A stretch of DNA of 64,000 nucleotides from Rathayibacter oskolensis. Lineage in GTDB: Bacteria; Actinomycetota; Actinomycetes; Actinomycetales; Microbacteriaceae. Where the stretch lies: the NCBI RefSeq assembly GCF_900177245.1, contig NZ_FXBM01000001.1:124001-188000 (forward strand). The letters are read 5' to 3'. How positions within the stretch are numbered: the stretch's first letter is position 1; every line of letters begins with the position of its first letter. The position numbers were made by a program, and so were the translations under genes. Below are positions 16,622 through 24,453 of the stretch, piece after piece. A model generated the notes under the pieces. That model made no database searches. It was not told where the DNA came from and worked only from the letters and a program-made list of their open reading frames with translations.

Positions 16622-17326
16622 TTACAAGGGCCTGCGCGCCGCGGCGAGGAGGTCCTGCGTGGTCGGGTACGCCCAGCGGAGGTAGGCGACCGGGATGCGG
16701 CTGCGCTCGGCGACGAGCTCGTGGGTCGCCTCGCGCGCCTCCCCGCCGTCGAGCAGGTCGTCGACCGAGCGGGCGAGGGCCGCGAGCCGGTGGGACTCGC
16801 GCGCGGCCCGCCTGCGCTCGGTCTCGTCGGCGTCGAGGATCCGCCGCGAGCGGACCGGGCCGCGGCGGCCGCGGTGCACCGGCTCGGCGTCGCGCTCGCG
16901 CGACCAGGTGCGCGTCGCGGCGACGTCGCGCTGCAGCTGCTCGACCAGCGCCTCCGCTCCGCGGTAGCGGCGCTGCGGGCGGAGCTTCACGTGCAGCTCG
17001 ACGCGGATCGCGTGGCCGTAGAGGTCGCCCGAGAAGTCGAGGAGGTGCGCCTCGAGGAGGCGCTCGCCGTCGCGGCCGTAGAAGCTCGCGCGGCGGCCGA
17101 CCGAGACGGCGGCGAGGTGCGAGGAGCCGTCGGTCTCGTCGATGACGGTGCCGGCGTAGACGCCGTCGGTGATGCCTCCGTGCCGGCCGTCCCCGTCGTC
17201 GAGCGGCAGGTTCGCGGTCGGGAAGCCGAGGAGCCGGCCGCGCTGGTCGCCCGGGACGACCACTCCGGACACGACCGCCGTCTCCTCCGGTGCGTCGGTG
17301 CGGGTCTGGTGGGGCTCGGGGCTCAT
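16622..17326 (-). CDS. Stand-alone riboflavin kinase domain protein with C-terminal extension
   Basis: A 234-residue protein whose first 140 residues match the riboflavin kinase half of RibF: GDQRGRLLGFPTANLPL (substrate and Mg loop), ITDGVYAGTV, and EAHLLDFSGDLYG with the catalytic Glu. The FAD-synthetase half is absent. The usual PTF motif is ASF here. A 95-residue Arg-rich helical extension (about 140-234) has no family I recognise. It would phosphorylate riboflavin to FMN, supplying the reductase and monooxygenases of the island. The ATG at 17326 has GAGGAG 6 bases upstream. The C-terminus may bind partners or regulate. The RibF gene proper is not in this window. Confidence 0.75.
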   Translation of the reverse strand: MSPEPHQTRTDAPEETAVVSGVVVPGDQRGRLLGFPTANLPLDDGDGRHGGITDGVYAGTVIDETDGSSHLAAVSVGRRASFYGRDGERLLEAHLLDFSGDLYGHAIRVELHVKLRPQRRYRGAEALVEQLQRDVAATRTWSRERDAEPVHRGRRGPVRSRRILDADETERRRAARESHRLAALARSVDDLLDGGEAREATHELVAERSRIPVAYLRWAYPTTQDLLAAARRPL

Positions 17327-17477
17327 GGCGGTCTCCTCGGCTATGGTGTGCCGCCAGTCAACCCGTCCGGCGTTTCGGCCCGATGACCTGCCGCTTCCAG
17401 TCGTATTGCGCCGTTCCGGCCCGCGTCGATCCGCGCCGCGCGGGCGATTGCGCGCCCTCGCGGAGCGGCGCCCGGCG

Positions 17478-19022
17478 CTACGCCGCCAGGAAGCGGTCGG
17501 CGGTGCGCAGCGAGAGCGCCATCGTCGCGAGCGCCGGGTTGGCGATCACGGCGCTCGGGAAGACCGAGTTGTCGCAGACCCAGAGGTTCGGGATGTCGAA
17601 GCTGCGGCCGTCGGGGTCGATCACCGCGTCCCCCGGGTCGGTCCCCATCCGGCAGGTGCCGATCGTGTGCGCCGTGCGGGCGAGCACTCGCGTGCTCGTC
17701 GCGCCCGCCGCTTCGACGATCGCGGTCATCGTGCGGATCGCGTGCGCGTCGATCGCCTCCTCGTTGGCGCCGGCCGAGAACGAGATGCGCGCCTTCGGGA
17801 CGCCGTGCTCGTCGAGCTCGTCGGTCAGCTCGAGGAGGTTGCCGTCGGCGGGCAGGCACTCGGCGTTGATGCCGACCCCGGCCAGGAACCGGTAGCCGTC
17901 GAGCGCGTCGACGAGGGCGCGCCCCCAGAGCCCGGCGCCGCGCGCCATCGAGGTGGCGAGGGTGAGCGGCATGACCCCGAGGCTCTGGATGAGGTAGCCC
18001 CCCGCGAAGTCGGCGTCGGCGGGCCGCACCGTGTCCTCGGTGATGACGGAGGAGGGGTAGCCGCGGTAGCCGCGCATCTCGGTCTCGAAGGTGCCCCAGA
18101 CCTGGGTCGCCCCGTGCGCGAGGAAGTTGCGGCCCACCTGCCCGCTGCTGTTGGCGAGACCGGTGTGCAGGAGCAGGCGCGGAGTCTCGACTCCGCCCGC
18201 GCACAGGAACAGGGCCGAGCAGCGCTGACGCCGCTCGACTCCGTCGGCGGTGTAGACGACCGCGCTCACCCGCCCTGCCGCGTCGAGCTCGATCCCGTGC
18301 ACGAACGACTCCGCGCGGATCTCGGCCCCCGCGCGCACCGCGAGCGGCAGATAGGTGTTCTCCATGCTCGCCTTGGCGCCGGTGCGGCAGCCCTGGTGGC
18401 ACTGGCCGCAGTTGACGCAGGCAGGGCGGTCGCCGAACCCGCCCTGATGCCGACCCCCGCTGAGCACGGCGGCGGGCGCGTCGGTGGCCCGGATGCCGAG
18501 GGCCTCGCAGCCGCGGAGCATCATGTCGGCCGACGCGTTGCGCCCGACCGGCCCCTGGAGGTAGCGGCGGGAGGGGTCCCACGGGTAGTCGGCCGGCCCC
18601 GAGACGCCGATGGTCGCCTCCACCTGCTCGAGGTACGCGGTCAGCTCGGCGTGCGCGACCGGCCAGTCCCGGCCGACGCCCGACTCCGAGCGGAGGAGCA
18701 GATCGCGCGGATCGGGCCGCGGGGTGAACGCGCCCCAGTGCAGCGTCGAACCGCCCACTCCGCGACCGCTGTTGTTCGGGCCGAACGCGGTGGGGGTCTC
18801 GCCGCCGCTCAGGCGCTCCTGCATCCAGTTGATCTGCGCGGCCGCGTCCTCGTCGGCCGTGTAGTCGATCGGATCGAAGAACGGGCCGGCCTCGAGGGCG
18901 ACGACGCGGAGGCCGCGTGCGGCGAGACTCGAGAGGAGGGGCGCGCCTCCCGCCCCCGTCCCGATGACGACGGCGTCGACGACCTCGTCGAGGGCGAAGC
19001 GGCGCATGCCGGTGGTGTTCAT
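17478..19022 (-). CDS. GMC-type FAD-dependent alcohol/sugar oxidoreductase with Cys-rich motif
   Basis: A 514-residue GMC-family flavoprotein. It has the FAD-binding VIGTGAGGAPLLSSLAARG at 19-37, the GVGGSTLHWGAF loop near 88-99, a cysteine cluster Cys202-Cys205-Cys208-Cys212 (CVNCGQCHQGC), and C-terminal HTIGTCRMG and NPALATMALSLRTAD. Members of this branch dehydrogenate alcohols or sugars and pass electrons to a small subunit of the gluconate 2-dehydrogenase subunit 3 type; such a domain is encoded in the overlapping upstream gene. The ATG at 19022 overlaps that gene's stop by 4 bases. The start used gives the shortest sensible N-terminus. Confidence 0.85.
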   Translation of the reverse strand: MNTTGMRRFALDEVVDAVVIGTGAGGAPLLSSLAARGLRVVALEAGPFFDPIDYTADEDAAAQINWMQERLSGGETPTAFGPNNSGRGVGGSTLHWGAFTPRPDPRDLLLRSESGVGRDWPVAHAELTAYLEQVEATIGVSGPADYPWDPSRRYLQGPVGRNASADMMLRGCEALGIRATDAPAAVLSGGRHQGGFGDRPACVNCGQCHQGCRTGAKASMENTYLPLAVRAGAEIRAESFVHGIELDAAGRVSAVVYTADGVERRQRCSALFLCAGGVETPRLLLHTGLANSSGQVGRNFLAHGATQVWGTFETEMRGYRGYPSSVITEDTVRPADADFAGGYLIQSLGVMPLTLATSMARGAGLWGRALVDALDGYRFLAGVGINAECLPADGNLLELTDELDEHGVPKARISFSAGANEEAIDAHAIRTMTAIVEAAGATSTRVLARTAHTIGTCRMGTDPGDAVIDPDGRSFDIPNLWVCDNSVFPSAVIANPALATMALSLRTADRFLAA

Positions 19023-20416
19023 CGGTGACTCCTCGTGCTCGGCTCCCAGGGTTCCCGTTCGCCCGCGCCGAGCAGGCGGAAGCCGGGGATGAGCGCCGTG
19101 TCGCCGCCGGTCGCGTAGCCGTCGTAGCCGACGCGCGCCTGGATCGCGGGGTGGGCGAGCCACTGCCGCACGAGGTCGACGCGGCAGTCCTCGAACCAGG
19201 CGCTCAGCTGCTCGGGCGAGAGGCGCCCGGCCGGGCCGTCGGCCGGAGCCCCGTCGTCGGCCGGAGCCCGGCCGGCGGCCAGCGCCGTCAGCTCGGCGTC
19301 CTGCTCGTCGGCGGTGCGGGTCTCGAAGCCCGCGAGCCGGTCAAGGGCGAGAGCGTAGGCGACGGGGTCCGCGGGCAGCTCGGCGTTGCGCCAGCCGTCG
19401 CCGATCCCCTCGGCGAGCTGCGCGTCGACGCGGGCGGCCAGGTCGATCCGGGGGCCGTCCTGCGGCACGACCCGGTCGGCGATCGCGCGCAGGGTGCCCA
19501 GCTGCTCCGGGGTCAGCGCTCGGGGCGTGTAGCCGGGGTCGTCGGGGAGGGCGCGCTCCGACAGGATCGAGCGCACGCGCGTGCTGGTGCGGGCGGAGGC
19601 GATGGTGCTGGCCGCGTCGGCCGGGACGACCGGGGCGGTGCCGGCCTCCTCCTCCCAGAAGGCGCGGATCGCAGCGGCGATCTCGGCCGGGCGCTCGAAC
19701 GGCAGCACGTGCCCGGCGCCGTCGAGGGTCAGCATGCGGGAGCGCGGGTAGAGCGGGCGGTTGGTGCGCTCCTGCCCGTCGGTGCCCAGGTCGCCGTCGG
19801 CCCCGCCCGCGACGACGAGCGCCGGGAGCGACGCGACGGCGGCCTCAGCGGTGCTGTCGATCCGGCTCCCGGTCTCGAGCCAGTCGCGCCAGGCGGTCGG
19901 GGAGGCGCGGAGCAGCTGCGCGACCGCCGTCCGCTGGAGCTCGTCCGGGAGATCGCCGCCGAGGTTCTGCTCCAGGTACTCGTGCGCCTGCTCCTCGGTG
20001 AGCGGGCCGTCGTCGACCCAGCCGAGCATGGTGCGCCGCTGCTCCTCGTCCATCGGCTCGGGCGAGAGCGGTGAGGCGGCCAGCAGCACGACCCCCGAGA
20101 GCCCGAAGAGACCGGCCCGGCCGGACATCGTCCGGGAGGCGACCAGCGACGCGACCTTGCCGCCCATGCTGTGGCCGGCGATCATCCAGCGGGTCGACCC
20201 GTGCGCGCGGATGCGGCGGACGACGAACGCGACCGTCTGCTCCAGCGAGTTCTCGGGGCTGTCGCGCTCGTCGCCGAAGCCGGGCAGATCGAGCGCCACC
20301 ACCTCGACGACACCGTCGAGCTCCCGCATCAGCGGGTCGAAGAGCTGGCGGCCGAACCCGAGCCCGTGCAGGGCGAAGAGGGTCGGCCGGGCGGCCTCGG
20401 CGGCACTCGTGGGCAT
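19019..20416 (-). CDS. Fusion: alpha/beta hydrolase plus gluconate 2-dehydrogenase subunit 3-like domain
   Basis: A 465-residue protein of two parts. Residues 1-260 are an alpha/beta hydrolase with the nucleophile elbow GHSMGG (Ser83) and a C-terminal His in GAGHVLPF (His236). Residues about 295-465 resemble the small (subunit 3) partner of GMC dehydrogenases: LTPEQLGTLRAIADRVVPQDG, then CRVDLVRQWLAHPA and YDGYATGGDTALIPGF. The fusion would tether hydrolysis to the alcohol oxidation done by the next gene, whose ATG overlaps this stop (ATGA). The ATG at 20416 has GAGGAG 5 bases upstream. The fusion is real in the sequence because the frame is continuous and the linker is short. Confidence 0.75.
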   Translation of the reverse strand: MPTSAAEAARPTLFALHGLGFGRQLFDPLMRELDGVVEVVALDLPGFGDERDSPENSLEQTVAFVVRRIRAHGSTRWMIAGHSMGGKVASLVASRTMSGRAGLFGLSGVVLLAASPLSPEPMDEEQRRTMLGWVDDGPLTEEQAHEYLEQNLGGDLPDELQRTAVAQLLRASPTAWRDWLETGSRIDSTAEAAVASLPALVVAGGADGDLGTDGQERTNRPLYPRSRMLTLDGAGHVLPFERPAEIAAAIRAFWEEEAGTAPVVPADAASTIASARTSTRVRSILSERALPDDPGYTPRALTPEQLGTLRAIADRVVPQDGPRIDLAARVDAQLAEGIGDGWRNAELPADPVAYALALDRLAGFETRTADEQDAELTALAAGRAPADDGAPADGPAGRLSPEQLSAWFEDCRVDLVRQWLAHPAIQARVGYDGYATGGDTALIPGFRLLGAGEREPWEPSTRSHR

Positions 20417-20559
20417 GCAGGCTCCTCGCTCGACAGGGTGATGCCTCGACCTCGGGGCGCGCTTCTCATGCGACCACAGCGCGAGCGCGCTGTCTCGGAC
20501 TTGCGGGCCGCGAGTGCTCGTGCAAAGCGGGCCGAGACCGGGCTCGTGACCCGGCCGCT

Positions 20560-21132
20560 TCACGCCGGGGGATGCGCCGTCGCCGACACCACCCGCACCA
20601 CGTCCGCGAGGATGTCCGCGAGCGGCGCCTCGGCCCCGCCCGCGAGCCACCACTCCAGCGTCATGTCGTAGACCGCGACCGCCAGCCGCCCGGCGACCTG
20701 CGCCTCGAGTGGCGGCAGACCCCGCCGCGCGAACGCCTCCGTGGCGACGTCGTGGATGATCGCGAGCTTGCGCAGCTCCCGCTCGCGGAGCGCCTCGTCG
20801 GTACGCACGATGCTCCAGCGCCGCAGCAGCTCGTCGCGGTACAGCTCGAGGCGGGGCAGCACCACTCTGCGCAGCCCGTCGTGGATGACCGCCATCGTCG
20901 GCAGCGACGGGTCGGCCTCGTCGACCACCCGGGCGACGACCGCCGGCAGCTCGTCCTCGCCCACGAAGAGCACCTCGCGCTTGTCGGCGTAGTGGCGGAA
21001 GAAGCTCCGCGTGGTCAGTCCCGCGCGCTCGGCGATCTGCGGAACGGTCGTCGCGGCGAAGCCCTGCTCGAGGAAGAGCTCGAGAGCGGCCTCGTGGAGC
21101 CTGCTCGCCGCATCCGGTGCCCATCGCGTCAT
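20560..21132 (-). CDS. TetR-family repressor of the divergent quinone oxidoreductase
   Basis: A 190-residue TetR regulator. The N-terminal helix-turn-helix is at about residues 10-55 (ELFLEQGFAATTVPQIAERAG then RSFFRHYADKREVLF), followed by a helical ligand-binding domain. ATG 21132 is chosen because a longer GTG start at 21156 would place operator 1 within coding sequence. It sits head to head with the oxidoreductase gene, 90 bases apart, with two palindromic sites between. TetR proteins of this arrangement usually repress both genes until an inducer, here perhaps a quinone or aldehyde, binds. The ligand is unknown. Confidence 0.85.
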   Translation of the reverse strand: MTRWAPDAASRLHEAALELFLEQGFAATTVPQIAERAGLTTRSFFRHYADKREVLFVGEDELPAVVARVVDEADPSLPTMAVIHDGLRRVVLPRLELYRDELLRRWSIVRTDEALRERELRKLAIIHDVATEAFARRGLPPLEAQVAGRLAVAVYDMTLEWWLAGGAEAPLADILADVVRVVSATAHPPA

Positions 21133-21146
21133 GACACCCAGGGTAC

Positions 21147-21176
21147 TTGACGACACGACGTGTCATCACCCATGCT
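21147..21176 (+). promoter_or_regulatory. Candidate promoter for the oxidoreductase gene
   Basis: TTGACG (21147-21152) and CATGCT (21171-21176), 18-base spacing, drive towards the plus-strand gene. Operator 1 lies between the two boxes and operator 2 covers the expected start of transcription, the usual way a TetR protein blocks a promoter. Confidence 0.45.
21152..21164. promoter_or_regulatory. Palindromic operator 1 for the adjacent TetR protein
   Basis: GACACGACGTGTC is a 13-bp inverted repeat (GACAC/GTGTC). Its centre is 28 bp from that of operator 2, and the same arms recur there, so one protein likely binds both. Confidence 0.75.
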
Positions 21177-21177
21177 C

Positions 21178-21194
21178 ATGACACGGCGTGTCAT
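21178..21194. promoter_or_regulatory. Palindromic operator 2 for the adjacent TetR protein
   Basis: ATGACACGGCGTGTCAT is a 17-bp inverted repeat with 7-base arms around a 3-base centre. It is the better of the two sites and sits 28 bases before the oxidoreductase start codon. Confidence 0.8.
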
Positions 21195-21222
21195 CGGTCC
21201 GCCGGATCACGAAGGAGCAGCC

Positions 21223-22302
21223 ATGACGAACCCCGCCCAGCACGAAGCCCCCGATTGGCACGAAGCGCTCTGGTTGAGAACCCGCTTCGGCTCCCTCGAG
21301 GTGGGCGAGGCCCCCGTTCCGGCTCCCGGGCCCTCGGAGGTGGTCGTCCGCGCTCGCGCCGTCGCCGTGAACCCGGTCGACGCCATGAACGGCATCGCCC
21401 GCCGCGTCGTCTACCCGTGGCTGAGCTACCCCGCCGTCCTCGGATCGGATGTCGCAGGTGAGGTCGTCGCGGTCGGCGACGGCGTCACGACCCTCGCCGT
21501 CGGCGACCGGGTCGCCGGCTTCGCCGTCGGGGCGGAGCGGAGTCGGGACTCGCCCGCCGAGGGCGCGTTCCAGAGCCACGTGACGCTGCTGGCGACGCTG
21601 TGCGCGCGGCTCCCCGACACGCTCTCGTTCGAGGACGCCTCCGTGCTTCCGCTCGCGCTCACGACGGCCGCGGCCGGTCTCTTCGAGGCCGATCAGCTCG
21701 GCCTCGAGCTCCCCGCCCTCGGGGGCCCCGCGCGCGGCACGACCGTGCTGGTGCTCGGAGCGGCGACGAGCGTGGGCATGAACGCCGTCCAGCTCGCGCG
21801 CAGCGCCGGCCATCGCGTCGTCGCCACGGCGTCGCTCGGCAACGCCGGCCTCCTCCGCGAACTCGGTGCCGAGTCCGTCGTCGACTACCACGACGCCGAT
21901 GCGGTGGATCAGCTCGTGCGGATCCTCGACGGTCACGACCTCGTGGGCACCCTGGCGGTCGCCGGCGGATCGCTGCCGATCGCGCTCGCCCTCGACCGGG
22001 CCCGCGGAGTGGGCGGGAGGCGCCGCATCGCCTCCGCGCATCCGACTCCGGTGACCGCGCTGCGCGCCGCCCTCGCCCGACGCCGCGGAGTGCACGTGTC
22101 GGCGATCTGGGGCGGCAGCCCGAAGGACACCGCGGTCGGACCGGCCGTCTGGAACGACTACCTCCCGGCGGCGCTCGCCGACGGCCGGCACCGCGCCGCA
22201 CCGGAGGCGAGGGTCGTCGGCCACGGGCTCGCCGCGATTCCCGAGGCGCTCGCCCGGCTGCGCGCGGGAGCCCGCGCCGAGAAGTTCGTCGTCACGCTCT
22301 GA
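21223..22302 (+). CDS. Zinc-less MDR NADPH:quinone oxidoreductase-like protein
   Basis: A 359-residue medium-chain dehydrogenase/reductase without the structural zinc cysteines. It shows the substrate-side PAVLGSDVAGEVVAVGDGV and the NADPH-binding VLGAATSVGMNAVQLARSAGH. It probably reduces quinones or reactive carbonyls with NADPH in the cytoplasm. The ATG at 21223 has GAAGGAG 7 bases upstream. It is divergent from its likely TetR regulator and is followed after 128 bases by the sigma factor gene. Two further MDR genes of this type lie at 31983 and 59629. Confidence 0.85.
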   Translation: MTNPAQHEAPDWHEALWLRTRFGSLEVGEAPVPAPGPSEVVVRARAVAVNPVDAMNGIARRVVYPWLSYPAVLGSDVAGEVVAVGDGVTTLAVGDRVAGFAVGAERSRDSPAEGAFQSHVTLLATLCARLPDTLSFEDASVLPLALTTAAAGLFEADQLGLELPALGGPARGTTVLVLGAATSVGMNAVQLARSAGHRVVATASLGNAGLLRELGAESVVDYHDADAVDQLVRILDGHDLVGTLAVAGGSLPIALALDRARGVGGRRRIASAHPTPVTALRAALARRRGVHVSAIWGGSPKDTAVGPAVWNDYLPAALADGRHRAAPEARVVGHGLAAIPEALARLRAGARAEKFVVTL

Positions 22303-22430
22303 GCCGAGGCGGGAGTCGTCCTGCGCCTGAACTCCCTCTCATAGAATCGACTCCAGCATCCGGATGAACGGACCGCCCTCGCGGGTCGTATCCCCTCCGA
22401 GGGACCGAGCGGCCCCGTCAGGAGGCGCCG

Positions 22431-23063
22431 ATGGCATTCGCGGCAGTGACGCGACGATCGGAGGAGCCCGCGATGACGCAGTCCTCCTCCGATCGCGCTC
22501 CGGCAGCCGTCGCCCGGCTCCGCACGCGCGCCGGCGAACCGCCGGACTTCGATCTCGCGGCGGCCTTCGACGAGCACGGAGGCGCGCTGCTGGGGTTCGC
22601 GGTCAACGCGCTGCGCGATCGCTCGCTGGCCGAGGACTGCGTGCAGGAGACGTTCCTGCGCGCCTGGCGCTCCCGCGAGAGCTACTCGGCGCAGCGGGCG
22701 AGCCTGCGGACCTGGCTGTTCGCGATCGCGCGCAACGTCGTCATCGACGTGCACCGCTCGGTGCAGCGCCTGCCCCGACTGGTCGCGGGCGACGTGCTCG
22801 AGGACGTCCCCGGTGACGAGGCCGACCCGCTCGAGCCGCTGATGCTGGTCGAGGCGCTCGCCCGTCTCTCGGCGGAGCACCGCGCCGTCGTCGTCGCCAT
22901 CCATGTGCGCGGTGAGAGCTACGCCGAGGTCTCGGAGGCGACAGGAGTGCCCGTCGCGACCCTGCGCACCCGAGCGTTCTACGCCCTCCGAGCGCTCCGC
23001 GAGCATCTCGCGGACACCGAGCCCACTGCCGAGGAGCGCCGGATGACCGAGGAGACACCATGA
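22431..23063 (+). CDS. ECF RNA polymerase sigma factor, SigK-like
   Basis: A 210-residue ECF sigma factor. Region 2 (LAEDCVQETFLRAWRSRESYSA, about residues 66-87) and region 4 (YAEVSEATGVPVATLRTRAFYALRALREHL) are both clear. Two starts are possible: ATG at 22431 with AGGAGG upstream, and ATG at 22473 with GGAGGA upstream; the second gives the more usual length. The stop overlaps the anti-sigma gene by 4 bases (ATGA). In this family the sigma factor responds to redox or envelope stress and is held by the partner. A TAGAAT box at 22342-22347 could belong to its promoter, but no -35 is clear. Confidence 0.9.
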   Translation: MAFAAVTRRSEEPAMTQSSSDRAPAAVARLRTRAGEPPDFDLAAAFDEHGGALLGFAVNALRDRSLAEDCVQETFLRAWRSRESYSAQRASLRTWLFAIARNVVIDVHRSVQRLPRLVAGDVLEDVPGDEADPLEPLMLVEALARLSAEHRAVVVAIHVRGESYAEVSEATGVPVATLRTRAFYALRALREHLADTEPTAEERRMTEETP

Positions 23064-23749
23064 CCGAGACGCCGGGCCGCCGCGAGGAGCTCATCGCCGC
23101 CGCCCTGGCGGGGGAGCTGTCCGACGTCGAAGCCGCCGAGCTCGACCGGCTGCGCGCGGCCGACCCGACGATCGACCGCGAGCTCGCCGCGTTCGGCGTC
23201 GTCCTCGCGGATCTCCGCGCGCTCGGCGACTGGGACGAGGCGGTGCCGAGCGAGCAGCTGCGCTCGCGGATCCTCGCCGTCGAGGAGGCGTCACCCGCCG
23301 CGTCCCGCACGCCGCGGCGCGGTCGCATCGCCCTCGCGGTCGGCGCCGCGGCGGCCGGCCTCGTGCTCGGCGCCGTCGCGGGCCCGGCCCTGTTCTCGCT
23401 CGGCGATCGTCCCGTCGAGGGCCCGGCCGGGACCCTCGGAGCGGTGGAGACGATCGCCTTCGACGACCGCGCCGCGGGGATCGAGCTCGACGGCTCGGTC
23501 GTCGCCCACACCTGGGGCACAGAGACGATCCTCGAGGGCACGGGCTTCACCGTCGGCGAGAGCTACTCGCTCGTCCTCGTCACCGACACGGGGGAGCGCC
23601 TCGCGTCGGGGTCGTTCCTCGGCAGCGCCGTCGCGATCGACTGCGAGATGAACGCCGCGGTCCTCCGCGCCTCCGTGACCGCCATCGAGATCACCGATGC
23701 CCGCGGCGGCGCCGTCGCGGTCGCCGAACTGCCGGCGGTCGCGAGCTGA
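23060..23749 (+). CDS. Anti-sigma factor, RskA type
   Basis: A 229-residue membrane protein. The N-terminal cytoplasmic part (1-85) resembles the zinc-free anti-sigma domain; one hydrophobic helix follows at about 92-112 after an Arg-rich stretch; the external C-terminal RskA domain (115-229) has VETIAFDDRAAGIELDG and a single Cys. It probably holds the sigma factor at the membrane until proteolysis or a signal frees it. It overlaps the sigma gene by 4 bases. The stop codon lies inside a terminator-like hairpin shared with the LysE gene. Confidence 0.85.
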   Translation: MTETPGRREELIAAALAGELSDVEAAELDRLRAADPTIDRELAAFGVVLADLRALGDWDEAVPSEQLRSRILAVEEASPAASRTPRRGRIALAVGAAAAGLVLGAVAGPALFSLGDRPVEGPAGTLGAVETIAFDDRAAGIELDGSVVAHTWGTETILEGTGFTVGESYSLVLVTDTGERLASGSFLGSAVAIDCEMNAAVLRASVTAIEITDARGGAVAVAELPAVAS

Positions 23750-23782
23750 GGCCTCCCTCCGCCTCGCCACGGGGCCTCAGCT
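23744..23782. terminator. Bidirectional hairpin carrying both convergent stop codons
   Basis: AGCTGAGGCC (23744-23753) pairs perfectly with GGCCTCAGCT (23773-23782) around a 19-base loop. The anti-sigma stop is in the left arm and the LysE stop in the right arm. No T tract follows on either side, so termination may be inefficient or factor-assisted. Confidence 0.5.
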
Positions 23783-24385
23783 CAGCGCGAGGGACACCGC
23801 CAGCACCACCATCACCACGGCGACGCCCGCGTCGAGCACCCGCCAGGCCGCGCGACTCCGGAACAGCGGGCGCAGCGCTCGGGCGCCGAACCCGAGCGCG
23901 GTGAACCAGAGCACGCTCCCGAGGGCGGCGCCCGCGCCGAACCACCAGCGCTCGTCGCCGTGGGTGTTCGCGACCGACCCGAGCAGCACGACCGTGTCGA
24001 GGTAGACGTGCGGGTTGAGGAGGGTCAGCGCGAGGCAGGTCCCGACGGCCGTGCGGAGCGTGGTCGAGGCGCCGGCCGGATCGCCGTCGAGGGTCCCCGG
24101 TCGCAGGGCGCGCCGGGCCGCGAGCACCGCGTAGGCCAGGAGGAACACGATGCCGCCCCACCGGATGACCACGAGCAGCCACGGGGCCGACTCGAGGACG
24201 GCCCCGATCCCGGCGATGCCGAGGACGATCAGCGCCGCGTCGGCGAGCGCGCAGATCGCGACGACCGCGAGCACGTGCTCGCGGCGAAGACCCTGCCGGA
24301 GCACGAAGGCGTTCTGGGCTCCGATGGCGATGATGAGCGAGAGGCCGAACCCGAGCCCGGAGGCGGCGGCGAGGAGGAAGGACAC
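23777..24385 (-). CDS. LysE/ArgO family basic amino acid exporter
   Basis: A 202-residue membrane protein with six predicted helices. The LysE N-terminal signature LIIAIGAQNAFVLRQGLR and the later LTLLNPHVYLDTVVLLG match arginine/lysine exporters. It starts with GTG at 24385. A TAGCGT box (minus strand 24397-24392) lies 6 bases ahead, so the message is probably leaderless. The gene is divergent from a LysG-type regulator 68 bases away, the standard arrangement in which intracellular lysine or arginine induces export. Confidence 0.9.
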   Translation of the reverse strand: MSFLLAAASGLGFGLSLIIAIGAQNAFVLRQGLRREHVLAVVAICALADAALIVLGIAGIGAVLESAPWLLVVIRWGGIVFLLAYAVLAARRALRPGTLDGDPAGASTTLRTAVGTCLALTLLNPHVYLDTVVLLGSVANTHGDERWWFGAGAALGSVLWFTALGFGARALRPLFRSRAAWRVLDAGVAVVMVVLAVSLALS

Positions 24386-24453
24386 GACCCGACGCTACGA
24401 CGGGCCATCTCTGTAGACCAGCTCATGCTCCTTCAGTACCGTAAGCAGAACTG

